From an uncultured Bacilli bacterium (GTDB taxonomy: Bacteria > Bacillota_I > Bacilli_A > ML615J-28 > CAG-698), in assembly GCA_947627395.1 (NCBI GenBank), contig CANQVW010000013.1, forward strand, positions 1 through 20,900: a stretch of 20,900 nucleotides of DNA, read 5' to 3'. A model generated the notes under the pieces. The model was not told where the DNA came from and searched no databases. It was given only the letters and a program-made list of their open reading frames with translations. Below are positions 7,875 through 15,265 of the stretch, piece after piece. Made by a program: the position numbers and the translations under genes. Numbering within the stretch: the first letter of the stretch is position 1; each line of letters starts with the position of its first letter.

Positions 7875-8473
7875 TGATCAAATATCCGGATTGTTTTAAG
7901 GAATTGATTGAATGCTTTGAAATGTATCCAGGAATTGGGCCAAAAACGGCTGAAAGGTTAGCTTTTTTCACTTTGATTCAATTAGATCAAGAAAGTGTTC
8001 AAAAGTTTAGTTATGCATTAACACAAGCAAAAGAAAAAATGAAAACTTGCACTATTTGTGGCATGTTAACTGACCAAGATTGTTGTGATTTGTGCAAAGA
8101 TACAACGAGAGAAAAAAAATTGATGATTGTTGAAAATACAAAAGATGTCATTGCCTTTGAAAAAACCAACACATTTCATGGCAAGTATCATGTTTTAAAT
8201 GGAGTTATTTCTCCATTAAACGGAAAAGGTCCAGAAGATATTCATTTAGATCACTTATTGGAAAGAATAGAAAAAGAAAAAATAGAAGAAATTATACTAG
8301 CAACTTCTTCAACAATCGAAGGAGAAATGACAGCATTATATATCAAAAAAATGTTAGAAGAAAAACAAGTTAAAGTTTTTCGTATTGGGTATGGTTTACC
8401 TGCAGGTGCTGATATTGAATATGCTGATGAAATTACTTTAATTAAAGCACTTGAAGGAAAAAAAGAATTTTAG
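7874..8473 (+). CDS. recR: recombination mediator protein RecR
   Basis: RecR acts with RecO to load RecA onto gapped single-stranded DNA. The 199 residues are the family's usual length. Visible parts are a helix-hairpin-helix (YPGIGPKTAERLAFF, about 18-32), a four-cysteine zinc site (C59, C62, C71, C74) and a Toprim domain from about residue 80 (KKLMIVENTKDVIAFE). The conserved VISPLNGKGPEDI stretch follows at 111-123. The start ATG (7874-7876) overlaps the ybaB stop by one base and has only a weak ribosome binding site, which suggests translational coupling. Order and spacing match the dnaX-yaaK-recR cluster of Bacilli. Confidence 0.97.
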   Translation: MIKYPDCFKELIECFEMYPGIGPKTAERLAFFTLIQLDQESVQKFSYALTQAKEKMKTCTICGMLTDQDCCDLCKDTTREKKLMIVENTKDVIAFEKTNTFHGKYHVLNGVISPLNGKGPEDIHLDHLLERIEKEKIEEIILATSSTIEGEMTALYIKKMLEEKQVKVFRIGYGLPAGADIEYADEITLIKALEGKKEF

Positions 8474-8485
8474 AAAGGAAAGTTT

Positions 8486-8728
8486 ATGAAAACCATTCAA
8501 AATTTTATAGATAATATTGGAGAATATATTCAAAAAGTTATTGACCCAATTCGCACATTTTTATCACACGATTGGTATATTATTTATGCCTCTATTTTAT
8601 TTCTTTTAGTTATCCTTCTAGTAGCAGGGCTCATTATTGTGATTCGTAAAATCCCTAAATTGTTTTTCACCCTTACTTTTATACTAGCTTTATTGTGTAT
8701 CATTTGTTACTTTATTGCTTATCAATGA
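8486..8728 (+). CDS. small two-helix membrane protein, function unknown
   Basis: An 80-residue protein starts 12 bases after recR, with AAAGGA (8474-8479) six bases before the ATG. The first 30 residues are amphipathic and charged (TIQNFIDNIGEYIQKVIDPI). Two transmembrane helices follow (about 31-53 and 59-78), separated by a short basic loop RKIPK. In Bacillus the gene after recR is also short (yaaL, then bofA), but I see no clear sequence resemblance to either and give no symbol. It shares the dnaX operon. The end (CAA TGA) confirms TGA as a stop codon. The role is unknown. Confidence 0.75.
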   Translation: MKTIQNFIDNIGEYIQKVIDPIRTFLSHDWYIIYASILFLLVILLVAGLIIVIRKIPKLFFTLTFILALLCIICYFIAYQ

Positions 8729-8840
8729 TAAGTAAAGGTACTTTTTATTTAAAATTGATACATTCATATCCACATAATTCTATTTTAATGCGCAAGTTAT
8801 GAGACAAAGTAACTGCTTTTAAACTGCCTTTACCAACGCA

Positions 8841-8978
8841 CTATTTTATTCGTGTTTTCTTAGAAAAAGCATGAAGTAGAATTATATTTCTGTTATTCAA
8901 GATACGACAAATGGTGAAAGATGAATTGTTAAATTTAACAATAGTTAAATAAGAGAGCAGAATAATACTAGGATTCAT
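8841..8978 (-). pseudogene. possible relic of a RelE/Gp49-like toxin gene
   Basis: On the minus strand a 45-codon frame from ATG 8978 to TAG 8841 ends in RILNNRNIILLHAFSKKTRI. The segment NIILLHAFSKKT strongly recalls the LLHGFxKKTQKTP signature near the C terminus of phage Gp49-like/HigB-type toxins of the RelE superfamily. In intact toxins that motif is followed by a P-x-x-EIE helix, and more than 50 residues precede it. Here both are missing, in-frame stops lie on both sides, and no ribosome binding site is visible. I therefore call it a decayed fragment. The match rests on about 12 residues recalled from the family, so it may be chance. Confidence 0.3.
8925..8942. repeat. 18-bp perfect palindrome
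   Basis: ATTGTTAAATTTAACAAT reads identically on both strands. It has no spacer, so it suits a dimeric DNA-binding protein site better than an RNA hairpin. It lies in the gene-poor stretch after the recR operon and inside the possible toxin relic. No promoter is evident next to it. Confidence 0.6.
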
Positions 8979-9080
8979 CTGAACTTGCTAGGTTATAGGA
9001 TATAAAAACAAGGTATGGATAAGTTCTATTAAAAAGTAATTTAAAACAGTTTATTTAATAATGAATAACAAAGTTCTATA

Positions 9081-9122
9081 TGAAAAGACACTATTTGTTT
9101 TATAGTGTCTTTTCATTTTTTT
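9081..9122 (+). terminator. strong intrinsic terminator in the gap before the ABC operon
   Basis: TGAAAAGACACTAT (9081-9094) pairs perfectly over 14 bp with ATAGTGTCTTTTCA (9102-9115) around a seven-base loop, followed by seven T (9116-9122). It lies 352 bases after the nearest upstream stop codon, which is unusually far for the end of the recR operon. Confidence 0.93.
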
Positions 9123-9255
9123 GTTATAGGAAATAATTAATTAAAAATTAAAAAAATATAAATGTATTTCATTACATTAAAATAACAAAAAAACTACATA
9201 TAGAGCAAAAAAACAAAATATTTTGATAAAATTTCTTTTCTTTAAGCGAAAATCA

Positions 9256-9264
9256 TGTTATAAT
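9256..9264 (+). promoter_or_regulatory. extended -10 promoter of the ABC/nuclease operon
   Basis: TGTTATAAT (9256-9264) is a TGn-TATAAT extended -10, 28 bases before the first ATG. The -35 position holds only T-rich sequence. Upstream DNA from 9121 to 9240 is extremely A/T-rich, as UP elements are. It includes an inverted repeat AATGTA-6-TACATT (9161-9178) that could be an operator. No convincing cre (CcpA) site was found. Confidence 0.7.
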
Positions 9265-9292
9265 AAATTTGAAATAAAGAAGGAGTAAAACA

Positions 9293-10426
9293 ATGGAGAC
9301 AGAGCAAAAGATTGAAGAAACTGTAGTTCAAGAAACCCCTAAGACATCAGAACAACAAAGTGTTGAAGTTCGATTAGAGGGTTTGTCTAAAGTGTTTGTT
9401 GATTCAACAAAAAAAGAAACAAAAGCCGTTTGGGATTTTAATGTTGTTATTCCTGCGGGCAAACTAATTGGTTTATTAGGCCCTTCTGGATGCGGTAAGA
9501 GTACGACTCTTTACATGATTGCGGGATTACATAAACCATCAGGGGGCAAAATCTTCTTTGGAGAAGATGATGTTACCTTTATGCCACCAGAAAAAAGAGG
9601 AATTGGTCTTGTATTTCAAAATTATGCCCTTTTCCCACACTTGACTGTAAAACAAAATATTTTATTTCCGCTAGAAAACATTCGACCAAAAATGCCAAAA
9701 GAGCAAATGCTTGCTATGGCTCAAGAAATGGCTGAATTAGTCCATATTGGAGATTTAATGGATAGAAAACCTGCACAACTTTCTGGTGGACAACAACAAA
9801 GAGTTGCCATTGCTCGTGCTTTAGTTAAAAAACCTAAAGTTTTATTACTAGACGAACCACTTTCTAACTTAGATGCTCGTCTTCGTTTGCAAACTCGTGA
9901 AGAAATTAGAAGAATTCAAAAAGAAACAGGAATTACAACGGTATTTGTTACCCATGACCAAGAAGAAGCCATGAGTATTTCTGATGAAATTGTTGTTATG
10001 AATTATGGTGTTCAACAACAAAAAGATGAACCTCAAAAAGTATATGAAGAACCTGTTAACTTATTTGTTGCTAAATTCTTAGGAAATCCACCAATTAATG
10101 TTATTGATGGTATCGTAGAAAATAAACAGTTAAAATTAATCAATGGACAAGTACTGGATCATGTTGATATTGAAGATCAGCCTGTTTCCATTGGAATTCG
10201 TCCTGAATTCTTTAGTTTGGATGATGGTTTAAAAATGGATGTATATGTCGATATGGTAGAACATATTGGACGTGATACCATGGCACTTTGTAAAATTGAA
10301 GGATATGAAAATACAGTAAGAGCCATCATTCCAAGTTATAAAAAGTTAGAAGCCAATCAATTGATTAAAATAGGTTTCCGCCGTTATTTTGTTTTCAATA
10401 AGGAGACTGGAGAGAGGTTGAAATAA
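9293..10426 (+). CDS. CUT1-type ABC transporter ATP-binding protein (MalK/UgpC/MsmK-like)
   Basis: This is the cytosolic ATPase that powers the importer encoded just downstream. It has Walker A GPSGCGKST (63-71), a Q-loop in VFQNYALFPHLTV, the signature LSGGQQQR (163-170), Walker B with LLLDEPLSNLD (D187, E188), and the H-loop H221 in VTHDQEEAM. A C-terminal TOBE-type regulatory domain (about 300-377, with IGIRPEFFSL) marks the MalK-like CUT1 subfamily, which serves sugars, oligosaccharides and glycerol-phosphates. The first 22 residues are an acidic, Thr/Gln-rich extension absent from typical MalK proteins. AAGGAG (9280-9285) lies seven bases before the ATG. The stop TAA shares one base with the ATG of the first permease. 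It forms one operon with 10426-17056. The substrate cannot be read from the ATPase. Confidence 0.93.
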   Translation: METEQKIEETVVQETPKTSEQQSVEVRLEGLSKVFVDSTKKETKAVWDFNVVIPAGKLIGLLGPSGCGKSTTLYMIAGLHKPSGGKIFFGEDDVTFMPPEKRGIGLVFQNYALFPHLTVKQNILFPLENIRPKMPKEQMLAMAQEMAELVHIGDLMDRKPAQLSGGQQQRVAIARALVKKPKVLLLDEPLSNLDARLRLQTREEIRRIQKETGITTVFVTHDQEEAMSISDEIVVMNYGVQQQKDEPQKVYEEPVNLFVAKFLGNPPINVIDGIVENKQLKLINGQVLDHVDIEDQPVSIGIRPEFFSLDDGLKMDVYVDMVEHIGRDTMALCKIEGYENTVRAIIPSYKKLEANQLIKIGFRRYFVFNKETGERLK

Positions 10427-11448
10427 TGTTAGAGTATAAGAATGATATTTGGAAGGCATTACTAGCTTTAGCACCTACGTTACTTTTAATGGCTGTTTTT
10501 ACTTTCTATCCTATCGTTCATACCGTAGTTACTGCCTTTATGGAAGGATATAGTTATGGAGTATGGTGGAGTAATGGAAATACCATTGGTTGGTTGGACC
10601 ATTATGGTGAAACAGTTATGCAAAGTAGTTATGATTCATCAGGAAATTTAATTGGATTCACTCAAACTTATGTTGGAATTGGATTTGGAAACTTCACGAG
10701 TATTTTTAAAGATCCAACTTTTCTAGCTGCTTTAAAAAATACAGCCATTATGGTCATTGTTTCTGTTCCAATTACAGTTATCATTGGTTTATTAATTTCT
10801 GTTGCTTTAAATAGCATCAAGAAGTTACAAGGCGTTTTTCAAACCATTTATTTCTTGCCTTATGTAACCAATACGATTGCCTTAGGCTTAGTGTTCTCCG
10901 TTTTGTTTTCTAGCCGTAATGGATTAATCAATTCATTCATTGAAGCAATGGGCGGTTCACGTGTTGCTTGGATTACACCTTTTGGCGGAGGGAACCCAAG
11001 TTATTTCACTTGCTTGTTCGTTTTAATGGTCTATACCGTTTGGGATGGACTAGCATTTAAAATTCTTGTTTTCCTTTCTGGTATGCAAAGTATTGATAAA
11101 CAATATTATCAAGCAGCACAAATTGATTCAACACCTAGATGGAGAGTGTTCACAAAAATTACTGTGCCACTCCTTTCTCCGATGATTGCCTATATTACCA
11201 TTACTTCTTTTATAGGAGCATTTAAAGCATATTCAAGTGTGATTGCTATTTTCAATGGACGATATGGTCCTAGAAGTAATCCAAATATGTTAATTACTGT
11301 CGTTGGATATACGTATGATAAGCTTGGAAAGATGTCTAATGTAAATGAAATTGGACGAGCTTGTGCTTCTGCCTTGGTTTTATTTGCCATTATCATGGCA
11401 ATTACCGTTGTTGAACTATGGATTAGTAAAAAGAAAGTGCATTACTAG
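10426..11448 (+). CDS. CUT1-type ABC transporter permease 1 (MalF/UgpA-like)
   Basis: This is one of the two membrane subunits of the importer. It has about six transmembrane helices (first at about 11-36, then clusters near 105-128, 138-160, 192-215, 253-275 and 314-334). The cytoplasmic EAA loop that docks the ATPase is QAAQIDSTPRWRVFTKITVP (229-248), with the conserved Asp at the usual glycine-proximal position. Between helices 1 and 2 lies an extracellular loop of about 60 residues (40-100), rich in Gly, Tyr and Trp, longer than in many UgpA proteins. The ATG overlaps the stop of the ATPase gene by one base, implying coupled translation. The next permease begins 12 bases after its stop. 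Confidence 0.93.
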   Translation: MLEYKNDIWKALLALAPTLLLMAVFTFYPIVHTVVTAFMEGYSYGVWWSNGNTIGWLDHYGETVMQSSYDSSGNLIGFTQTYVGIGFGNFTSIFKDPTFLAALKNTAIMVIVSVPITVIIGLLISVALNSIKKLQGVFQTIYFLPYVTNTIALGLVFSVLFSSRNGLINSFIEAMGGSRVAWITPFGGGNPSYFTCLFVLMVYTVWDGLAFKILVFLSGMQSIDKQYYQAAQIDSTPRWRVFTKITVPLLSPMIAYITITSFIGAFKAYSSVIAIFNGRYGPRSNPNMLITVVGYTYDKLGKMSNVNEIGRACASALVLFAIIMAITVVELWISKKKVHY

Positions 11449-11459
11449 GAGGTGGTTTT

Positions 11460-12350
11460 ATGGATCAAGAATTGATGTTAACTGAAGAAGAGTTACGTAA
11501 ATATAAAATCAAAAAAACATTTGCCAATATTGGTATCTATGCTTTTCTAGTTATTTTCGCTTTATTTATTATCATTCCGTTTTATTGGATGCTTGCAACG
11601 GCGCTTAGAAGTGAAGCTGAGTTGCAACAGACTCAAATTAGTTTCTTCCCTAAAGATTGGGTGTTTGCAAATTTCCGTACTGCGATTCAATATGCCTCTA
11701 AACAAGGTGTAAACTTCTTCAAAGTATTTTGGAACACCATTTTGGTTGGACTATTTACAACAGCAGGAACACTGATTACTACTGTTTTAGCAGCTTTTGC
11801 GTTTGCTCGATTAAACTTTAAAGGAAAAGAAGTTATTTTTTCTATTTTCCTTGCAACCATGATGATTCCTGGTGAAATCTTTGTTATCAGTAATTATGCA
11901 ACGATTTCAAGTTGGGGATTAAAAGATACATACATTGCTTTAATATTACCATTTATAACCAGTGTATTTTATATTTTCTTTTTAAGACAAACCTTTAGGC
12001 AAATTCCAAATGAACTTTATTTGGCAGCCAAAGTGGATGGAACAGGAGATTTTAAATACTTATGGAAAGTGATGATTCCAATGGCAAAGTCAACCATTAC
12101 TTCCATTACCATTTTAAGTATGATGGGAAGTTGGAATGCTTATGTTTGGCCAAACTTGGTTTCAGGTAAAAACCATTTACTGGTTAGTAATGGATTGTTA
12201 AGCGTTTATAAAGATATTGATGGAACAGGAACTATTTTAAGTTTACAAATGGCAGCAGCTACCATGGTTACCATTCCTCTATTAATTGTTTTCTTGCTAT
12301 TAAGAAAACAAATCATGAGGGGAGTTTCTCGTAGCGGTATTAAAGGGTAA
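11460..12350 (+). CDS. CUT1-type ABC transporter permease 2 (MalG/UgpE-like)
   Basis: This second membrane subunit pairs with the one before it. In its 296 residues, an N-terminal cytosolic stretch (LTEEELRKYKIKKTFANIG) is followed by six transmembrane helices, the first at about 22-45. The EAA loop is NELYLAAKVDGTGDFKYLWK (about 184-203), followed by VMIPMAKS, a good MalG-type motif with A-A-x-x-DG. The C terminus ends in RKQIMRGVSRSGIKG, close to the usual Q-x-x-x-x-G-x-x-x-G-x-x-KG ending of this family. AGGAGGTGG (11447-11455) overlaps the upstream stop and is well placed for the ATG. A stem-loop follows before the binding-protein gene. Confidence 0.94.
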   Translation: MDQELMLTEEELRKYKIKKTFANIGIYAFLVIFALFIIIPFYWMLATALRSEAELQQTQISFFPKDWVFANFRTAIQYASKQGVNFFKVFWNTILVGLFTTAGTLITTVLAAFAFARLNFKGKEVIFSIFLATMMIPGEIFVISNYATISSWGLKDTYIALILPFITSVFYIFFLRQTFRQIPNELYLAAKVDGTGDFKYLWKVMIPMAKSTITSITILSMMGSWNAYVWPNLVSGKNHLLVSNGLLSVYKDIDGTGTILSLQMAAATMVTIPLLIVFLLLRKQIMRGVSRSGIKG

Positions 12351-12354
12351 TGGG

Positions 12355-12402
12355 TAATTCCATATGTATTGAAGTATAAATCAACAATACAATATGAGAT
12401 TA
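12355..12402 (+). promoter_or_regulatory. intercistronic stem-loop before the solute-binding-protein gene
   Basis: CATATGTATTG (12361-12371) pairs with CAATAC-A-ATATG (12385-12396), giving 11 bp with one bulged A and a 13-base loop. Outer pairing of TAAT (12355-12358) with ATTA (12399-12402) extends it. No U-run follows, so it is not a terminator. It fills most of the 87-base gap between permease 2 and the binding-protein gene. Such hairpins often shield the more abundant binding-protein message from decay; that role is inferred. Confidence 0.6.
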
Positions 12403-12437
12403 TATACAGACAAAAGAAACAAGAAAGGAAGAAAAAA

Positions 12438-13856
12438 ATGAAAAAAGTTTTAGCTCTTGTCGTATTTATGATTGCATGCTTTGGTTTAGTAGCATGTGGT
12501 AATAATAGTGGAACAGCAGGATTTGCTGAATACAACGTATTGACTGTTGAAGAATTAAAAGCAGCAGATAGTGTCGAAGTTTCAATGAGAGTACCATTTG
12601 GTGATAACATTCAAGCAGAAATCAATAGAATGATTGAAGAATTTACAGTTGAATATCCAAATGTTACAATTACACTAGATTATGTCGGTGGATATACTGA
12701 ATTAAAGAAAAGTATTATTGAAGATATTAATGGTGGAGATGCACCAACTATGTCTGTTGGATATCCTGACCATTTCGCAGAATATTTAATTTCTAATGCA
12801 ATTATTCCTTTAGATGCATTTATCAATGATCCAAATGTTGGATATACTTCTGATGAAATGAGTGATTTTATTGGAGATTATGTATCTGAAAATAGACAAT
12901 TCGATAAAGCGGGTACTTACTTTGGATTACCATTCAATAAATCTACAGAAGTTCTTTATTATAACAAAGATTTCTTTAATGAATTTGCTTTAGATGTTCC
13001 AGCTACTTGGGATGAACTAGAAACAACAACAACTGAAATCATGAACATTGTTAAAGATTTAGATGATAATGAGTATAGTTGGCTTCCAACTATTAAAACA
13101 GATTTATCTAAAGATGAATTTATCCCAATGTTATACGATTCAAATGGTAACTTATTTACTACAAGTATTCACCAATGGGGTGGAGAATACACAGAATCTA
13201 TTTACAAATCTAATGGTGCTGTTGATGTACAAAAAGGTACAATGAAATTTGGTACCAATGCGAATGCTAAAAAAGCATTAGAAGATTTACAAGCATTAGC
13301 ACAAAAGAATTGTTTCAACCTTCCTGAACTTTGGGATATATCTTATGGATCTAACGCATTCAATCCTGGAAAATCAGTTATGAACATTGGCTCATCTGGT
13401 GGTAGTAGCCATTATAGTGATTGCGTTGGTGAAGTTGGTGTTGCTCCAATTCTATATAAGGATGCAGATAAAAAATATGTTATCCAACAAGGCACAAATC
13501 TTTGCATTTTCAGTCAAGCATCAGATCTTGAAAAACTTGCAGCATGGTTATTTATTAAATATATGTTAACTCCAGAGAATACTGCAAAATTCTCTATGGC
13601 TACAGGATATAGTCCAATTAGACAAAGTGCTTATAGCTTACCTGAATATACAGAATTCCTAGAAGGAGATACAACAGCTGCAAAAGTTTTACAAGTTGTT
13701 TCTCAATATACAGCAAATGGATGGCATTATTTCGTAGATGCAGCTTGGGCTGGTTCATCTACTGTACGTGATGAATGTGGTGTTGCTTTATCTAATATTT
13801 TAGTGGATGGGGCAAAAGTTCAAGAGGCTATTGATGCTGCAATCGATCGTATCTAA
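12438..13856 (+). CDS. ABC transporter solute-binding lipoprotein (family 1, CUT1 type)
   Basis: This lipid-anchored extracellular receptor captures the substrate for the importer. From ATG 12438 it is 472 residues: a signal peptide MKKVLALVVFMIACFG and lipobox LVAC with the anchor Cys at 20. The mature part has the family 1 (SBP_bac_8-like) pattern, for example MIEEFTVEYPNVTITLDYVG, GLPFNKSTEVLYYNKDFF and a late WLFIKYMLTPENTAKF helix. AAAGGA (12424-12429) lies eight bases before this ATG. An in-frame ATG at 12369 would add 23 charged residues ahead of the signal peptide and lies within the intercistronic hairpin, so I reject it. Family 1 proteins bind sugars, oligosaccharides and polyol- or glycerol-phosphates. 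Its substrate is unknown, and the nuclease encoded next suggests a nucleic-acid breakdown product. Confidence 0.92.
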   Translation: MKKVLALVVFMIACFGLVACGNNSGTAGFAEYNVLTVEELKAADSVEVSMRVPFGDNIQAEINRMIEEFTVEYPNVTITLDYVGGYTELKKSIIEDINGGDAPTMSVGYPDHFAEYLISNAIIPLDAFINDPNVGYTSDEMSDFIGDYVSENRQFDKAGTYFGLPFNKSTEVLYYNKDFFNEFALDVPATWDELETTTTEIMNIVKDLDDNEYSWLPTIKTDLSKDEFIPMLYDSNGNLFTTSIHQWGGEYTESIYKSNGAVDVQKGTMKFGTNANAKKALEDLQALAQKNCFNLPELWDISYGSNAFNPGKSVMNIGSSGGSSHYSDCVGEVGVAPILYKDADKKYVIQQGTNLCIFSQASDLEKLAAWLFIKYMLTPENTAKFSMATGYSPIRQSAYSLPEYTEFLEGDTTAAKVLQVVSQYTANGWHYFVDAAWAGSSTVRDECGVALSNILVDGAKVQEAIDAAIDRI

Positions 13857-13873
13857 TATTTAAGGAAGTTGAT

Positions 13874-15217
13874 ATGAAAAAGTTCACAAACCTATTTTTG
13901 GTTGCCATACTTTTAGGATGTAGTTTTCTATTTCTTGCTTGTAAAAACGATAAAGAAAAAGAAGATCCAGAAGAACATATTACAACTTTAGATACCAAAT
14001 ATACAGATGAATTAAAACTTGAGGCTTCTGTTACAGGTAAAGATTTTGTGAAAGATGGTATTGGCGTTGTCCAATTGGTTCGTGTTGTTGATGGAGATAC
14101 TTTAACTATTCGTATTGGAAGTGGTGAAACTGCTAATGTTCGTTTCCTTGGCATTGATACACCTGAATCTACAGGAAATATTCAACCTTGGGGAAAGGCT
14201 GCGAGTGCATTTGCAAAAGAAAAACTTTTAAATGCATCTTCTGTTGTTTTAGAAGCTGAAGGCAATCGATTGGATACGAATGGTAGATATCTTGCTTGGG
14301 TATGGTATAAAACCACTTCTCAAGATGATTATCGCCTATTAAACTTAGAAGAAGTAGAAATGGCTTATACCAAATATACTCTAGCAGATACTAAATATGG
14401 AGAAATCTTTAAAAAAGCAAATAATAGAACGAAAACTTCTGGCTTAGGAGTTTTTGGACAAAAAGATCCTGATTACAATTATTCTAAAGATGTTGTTGTG
14501 ACTACTTTATTAAACATGAAACTTCATCATGATCAATTCCAAACAGGAACAAAATTTTCTGTAACGGTTCGTTTAGTTAGAACCGTTGGAAATAATATGT
14601 TCTTAGAGGATGCGGAAGAAGTAACTGTTGAAGATAGTAATGGAGAATACGTGACAGGTAAAGGTGGATTTTATGCTTTCTATGGTTATAAAGTTGCTTT
14701 CTATAGACAGTATAAAATTGGGGATGTCTTCACTTTAACTTGTCAATTAGAATGGCAAGGTCAATATGGAACGCAATTAACCGGTTTAACCAATCCTTCA
14801 AAGCGCGATGCAACTTTAAGTGGATTACCTGAAATTCCAACCATCGATGCTACAACTCTTACACAAGGTGGAGCAGATCTAGCAACTTATGAAGGTCATG
14901 TTGTTCATCTAACTCATTTAATATGTGATAACATTCGTGAAAGTGATAGTAATGGAACAACGTATTATACAGTGACATTTAAAAATGCTTCAGGTCAAGA
15001 AATTGATGTATACTTTAGTAACAACATTATTACACGTTGGCGAGTAAATGATTTATTTACTGTTGGAAAACAATATGAAATTATAGGTGGCGTTGCTTAT
15101 TATGAATATGCGAATGGCCATTACCAATTATCCATGGGAGATGCACCGCGTTATAATCAAGGCGTTATGAATGAGGATGATGCTCCTAGATTAAATGATG
15201 TAAAGGAAATGAATTAA
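13874..15217 (+). CDS. staphylococcal-nuclease-type (thermonuclease) lipoprotein with extra C-terminal domains
   Basis: This is a surface-anchored, presumably Ca2+-dependent nuclease for DNA and RNA. The signal peptide has lipobox FLAC with anchor Cys23. The SNase domain spans about 63-195. It keeps the key residues by alignment of motifs: VDGDT with D75 (SNase D21), R90 (R35), FLGIDTPES with D95, T96 and E98 (D40, T41, E43), and NGRYLAWVW with R138 (R87). Activity is therefore expected. The remaining 250 residues are not SNase. They form two beta-rich modules (about 200-300 and 310-435) with OB-fold-like spacing, such as YKIGDVFTLTCQLEWQGQYG and NDLFTVGKQYEIIGGVAYYE. B. subtilis YhcR similarly joins OB-type domains to an SNase domain. 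AAGGA lies seven bases before the ATG, and the gene starts 17 bases after the binding-protein stop, so the two are co-transcribed. Confidence 0.93.
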   Translation: MKKFTNLFLVAILLGCSFLFLACKNDKEKEDPEEHITTLDTKYTDELKLEASVTGKDFVKDGIGVVQLVRVVDGDTLTIRIGSGETANVRFLGIDTPESTGNIQPWGKAASAFAKEKLLNASSVVLEAEGNRLDTNGRYLAWVWYKTTSQDDYRLLNLEEVEMAYTKYTLADTKYGEIFKKANNRTKTSGLGVFGQKDPDYNYSKDVVVTTLLNMKLHHDQFQTGTKFSVTVRLVRTVGNNMFLEDAEEVTVEDSNGEYVTGKGGFYAFYGYKVAFYRQYKIGDVFTLTCQLEWQGQYGTQLTGLTNPSKRDATLSGLPEIPTIDATTLTQGGADLATYEGHVVHLTHLICDNIRESDSNGTTYYTVTFKNASGQEIDVYFSNNIITRWRVNDLFTVGKQYEIIGGVAYYEYANGHYQLSMGDAPRYNQGVMNEDDAPRLNDVKEMN

Positions 15218-15265
15218 TTTTGTCCTGTCTATGACAATAAACTAGAAAAAATTAAAGGAGAAAAA

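Larger units (their letters stand above)
8729..9080. other. gene-poor intergenic stretch downstream of the recR operon
   Basis: About 350 bases hold no intact gene on either strand. I looked for the signal-recognition-particle RNA motif GGAAGGAAGCA, RNase P and tmRNA signatures, and tRNA, and found none. The stretch contains a possible toxin relic on the minus strand (8841-8978), a perfect palindrome (8925-8942) and two copies of AAGTTCTAT (9021-9029, 9071-9079). It ends at a strong plus-strand terminator (9081-9122). A short inverted repeat CTTATCA/TGATAAG surrounds the stop of the upstream gene but lacks an adjacent U-run. The recR transcript may therefore run through this stretch, or a small RNA may end here. 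Confidence 0.6.

Noticed and set aside
8714..8756. Terminator right after the 80-residue gene
   Set aside because: CTTATCA/TGATAAG leaves almost no loop and the T-run begins about nine bases after the stem, so it is a poor intrinsic terminator.
8729..9080. SRP RNA, tmRNA or RNase P RNA in the gap
   Set aside because: The SRP RNA gene often lies near dnaX, but GGAAGGAAGCA and the other hallmark motifs are absent.
9236..9258. CcpA (cre) operator before the ABC operon
   Set aside because: AAGCGAAAA resembles half a cre site, but the TG...CA frame and symmetry are missing.
12206..12610. 134-codon minus-strand frame across the permease 2/binding-protein junction
   Set aside because: It is a shadow of two well-supported genes on the plus strand, with low-complexity Phe-rich sequence.
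13828..14154. 108-codon minus-strand frame
   Set aside because: It is antisense to the nuclease domain, where the plus-strand frame has conserved catalytic residues.
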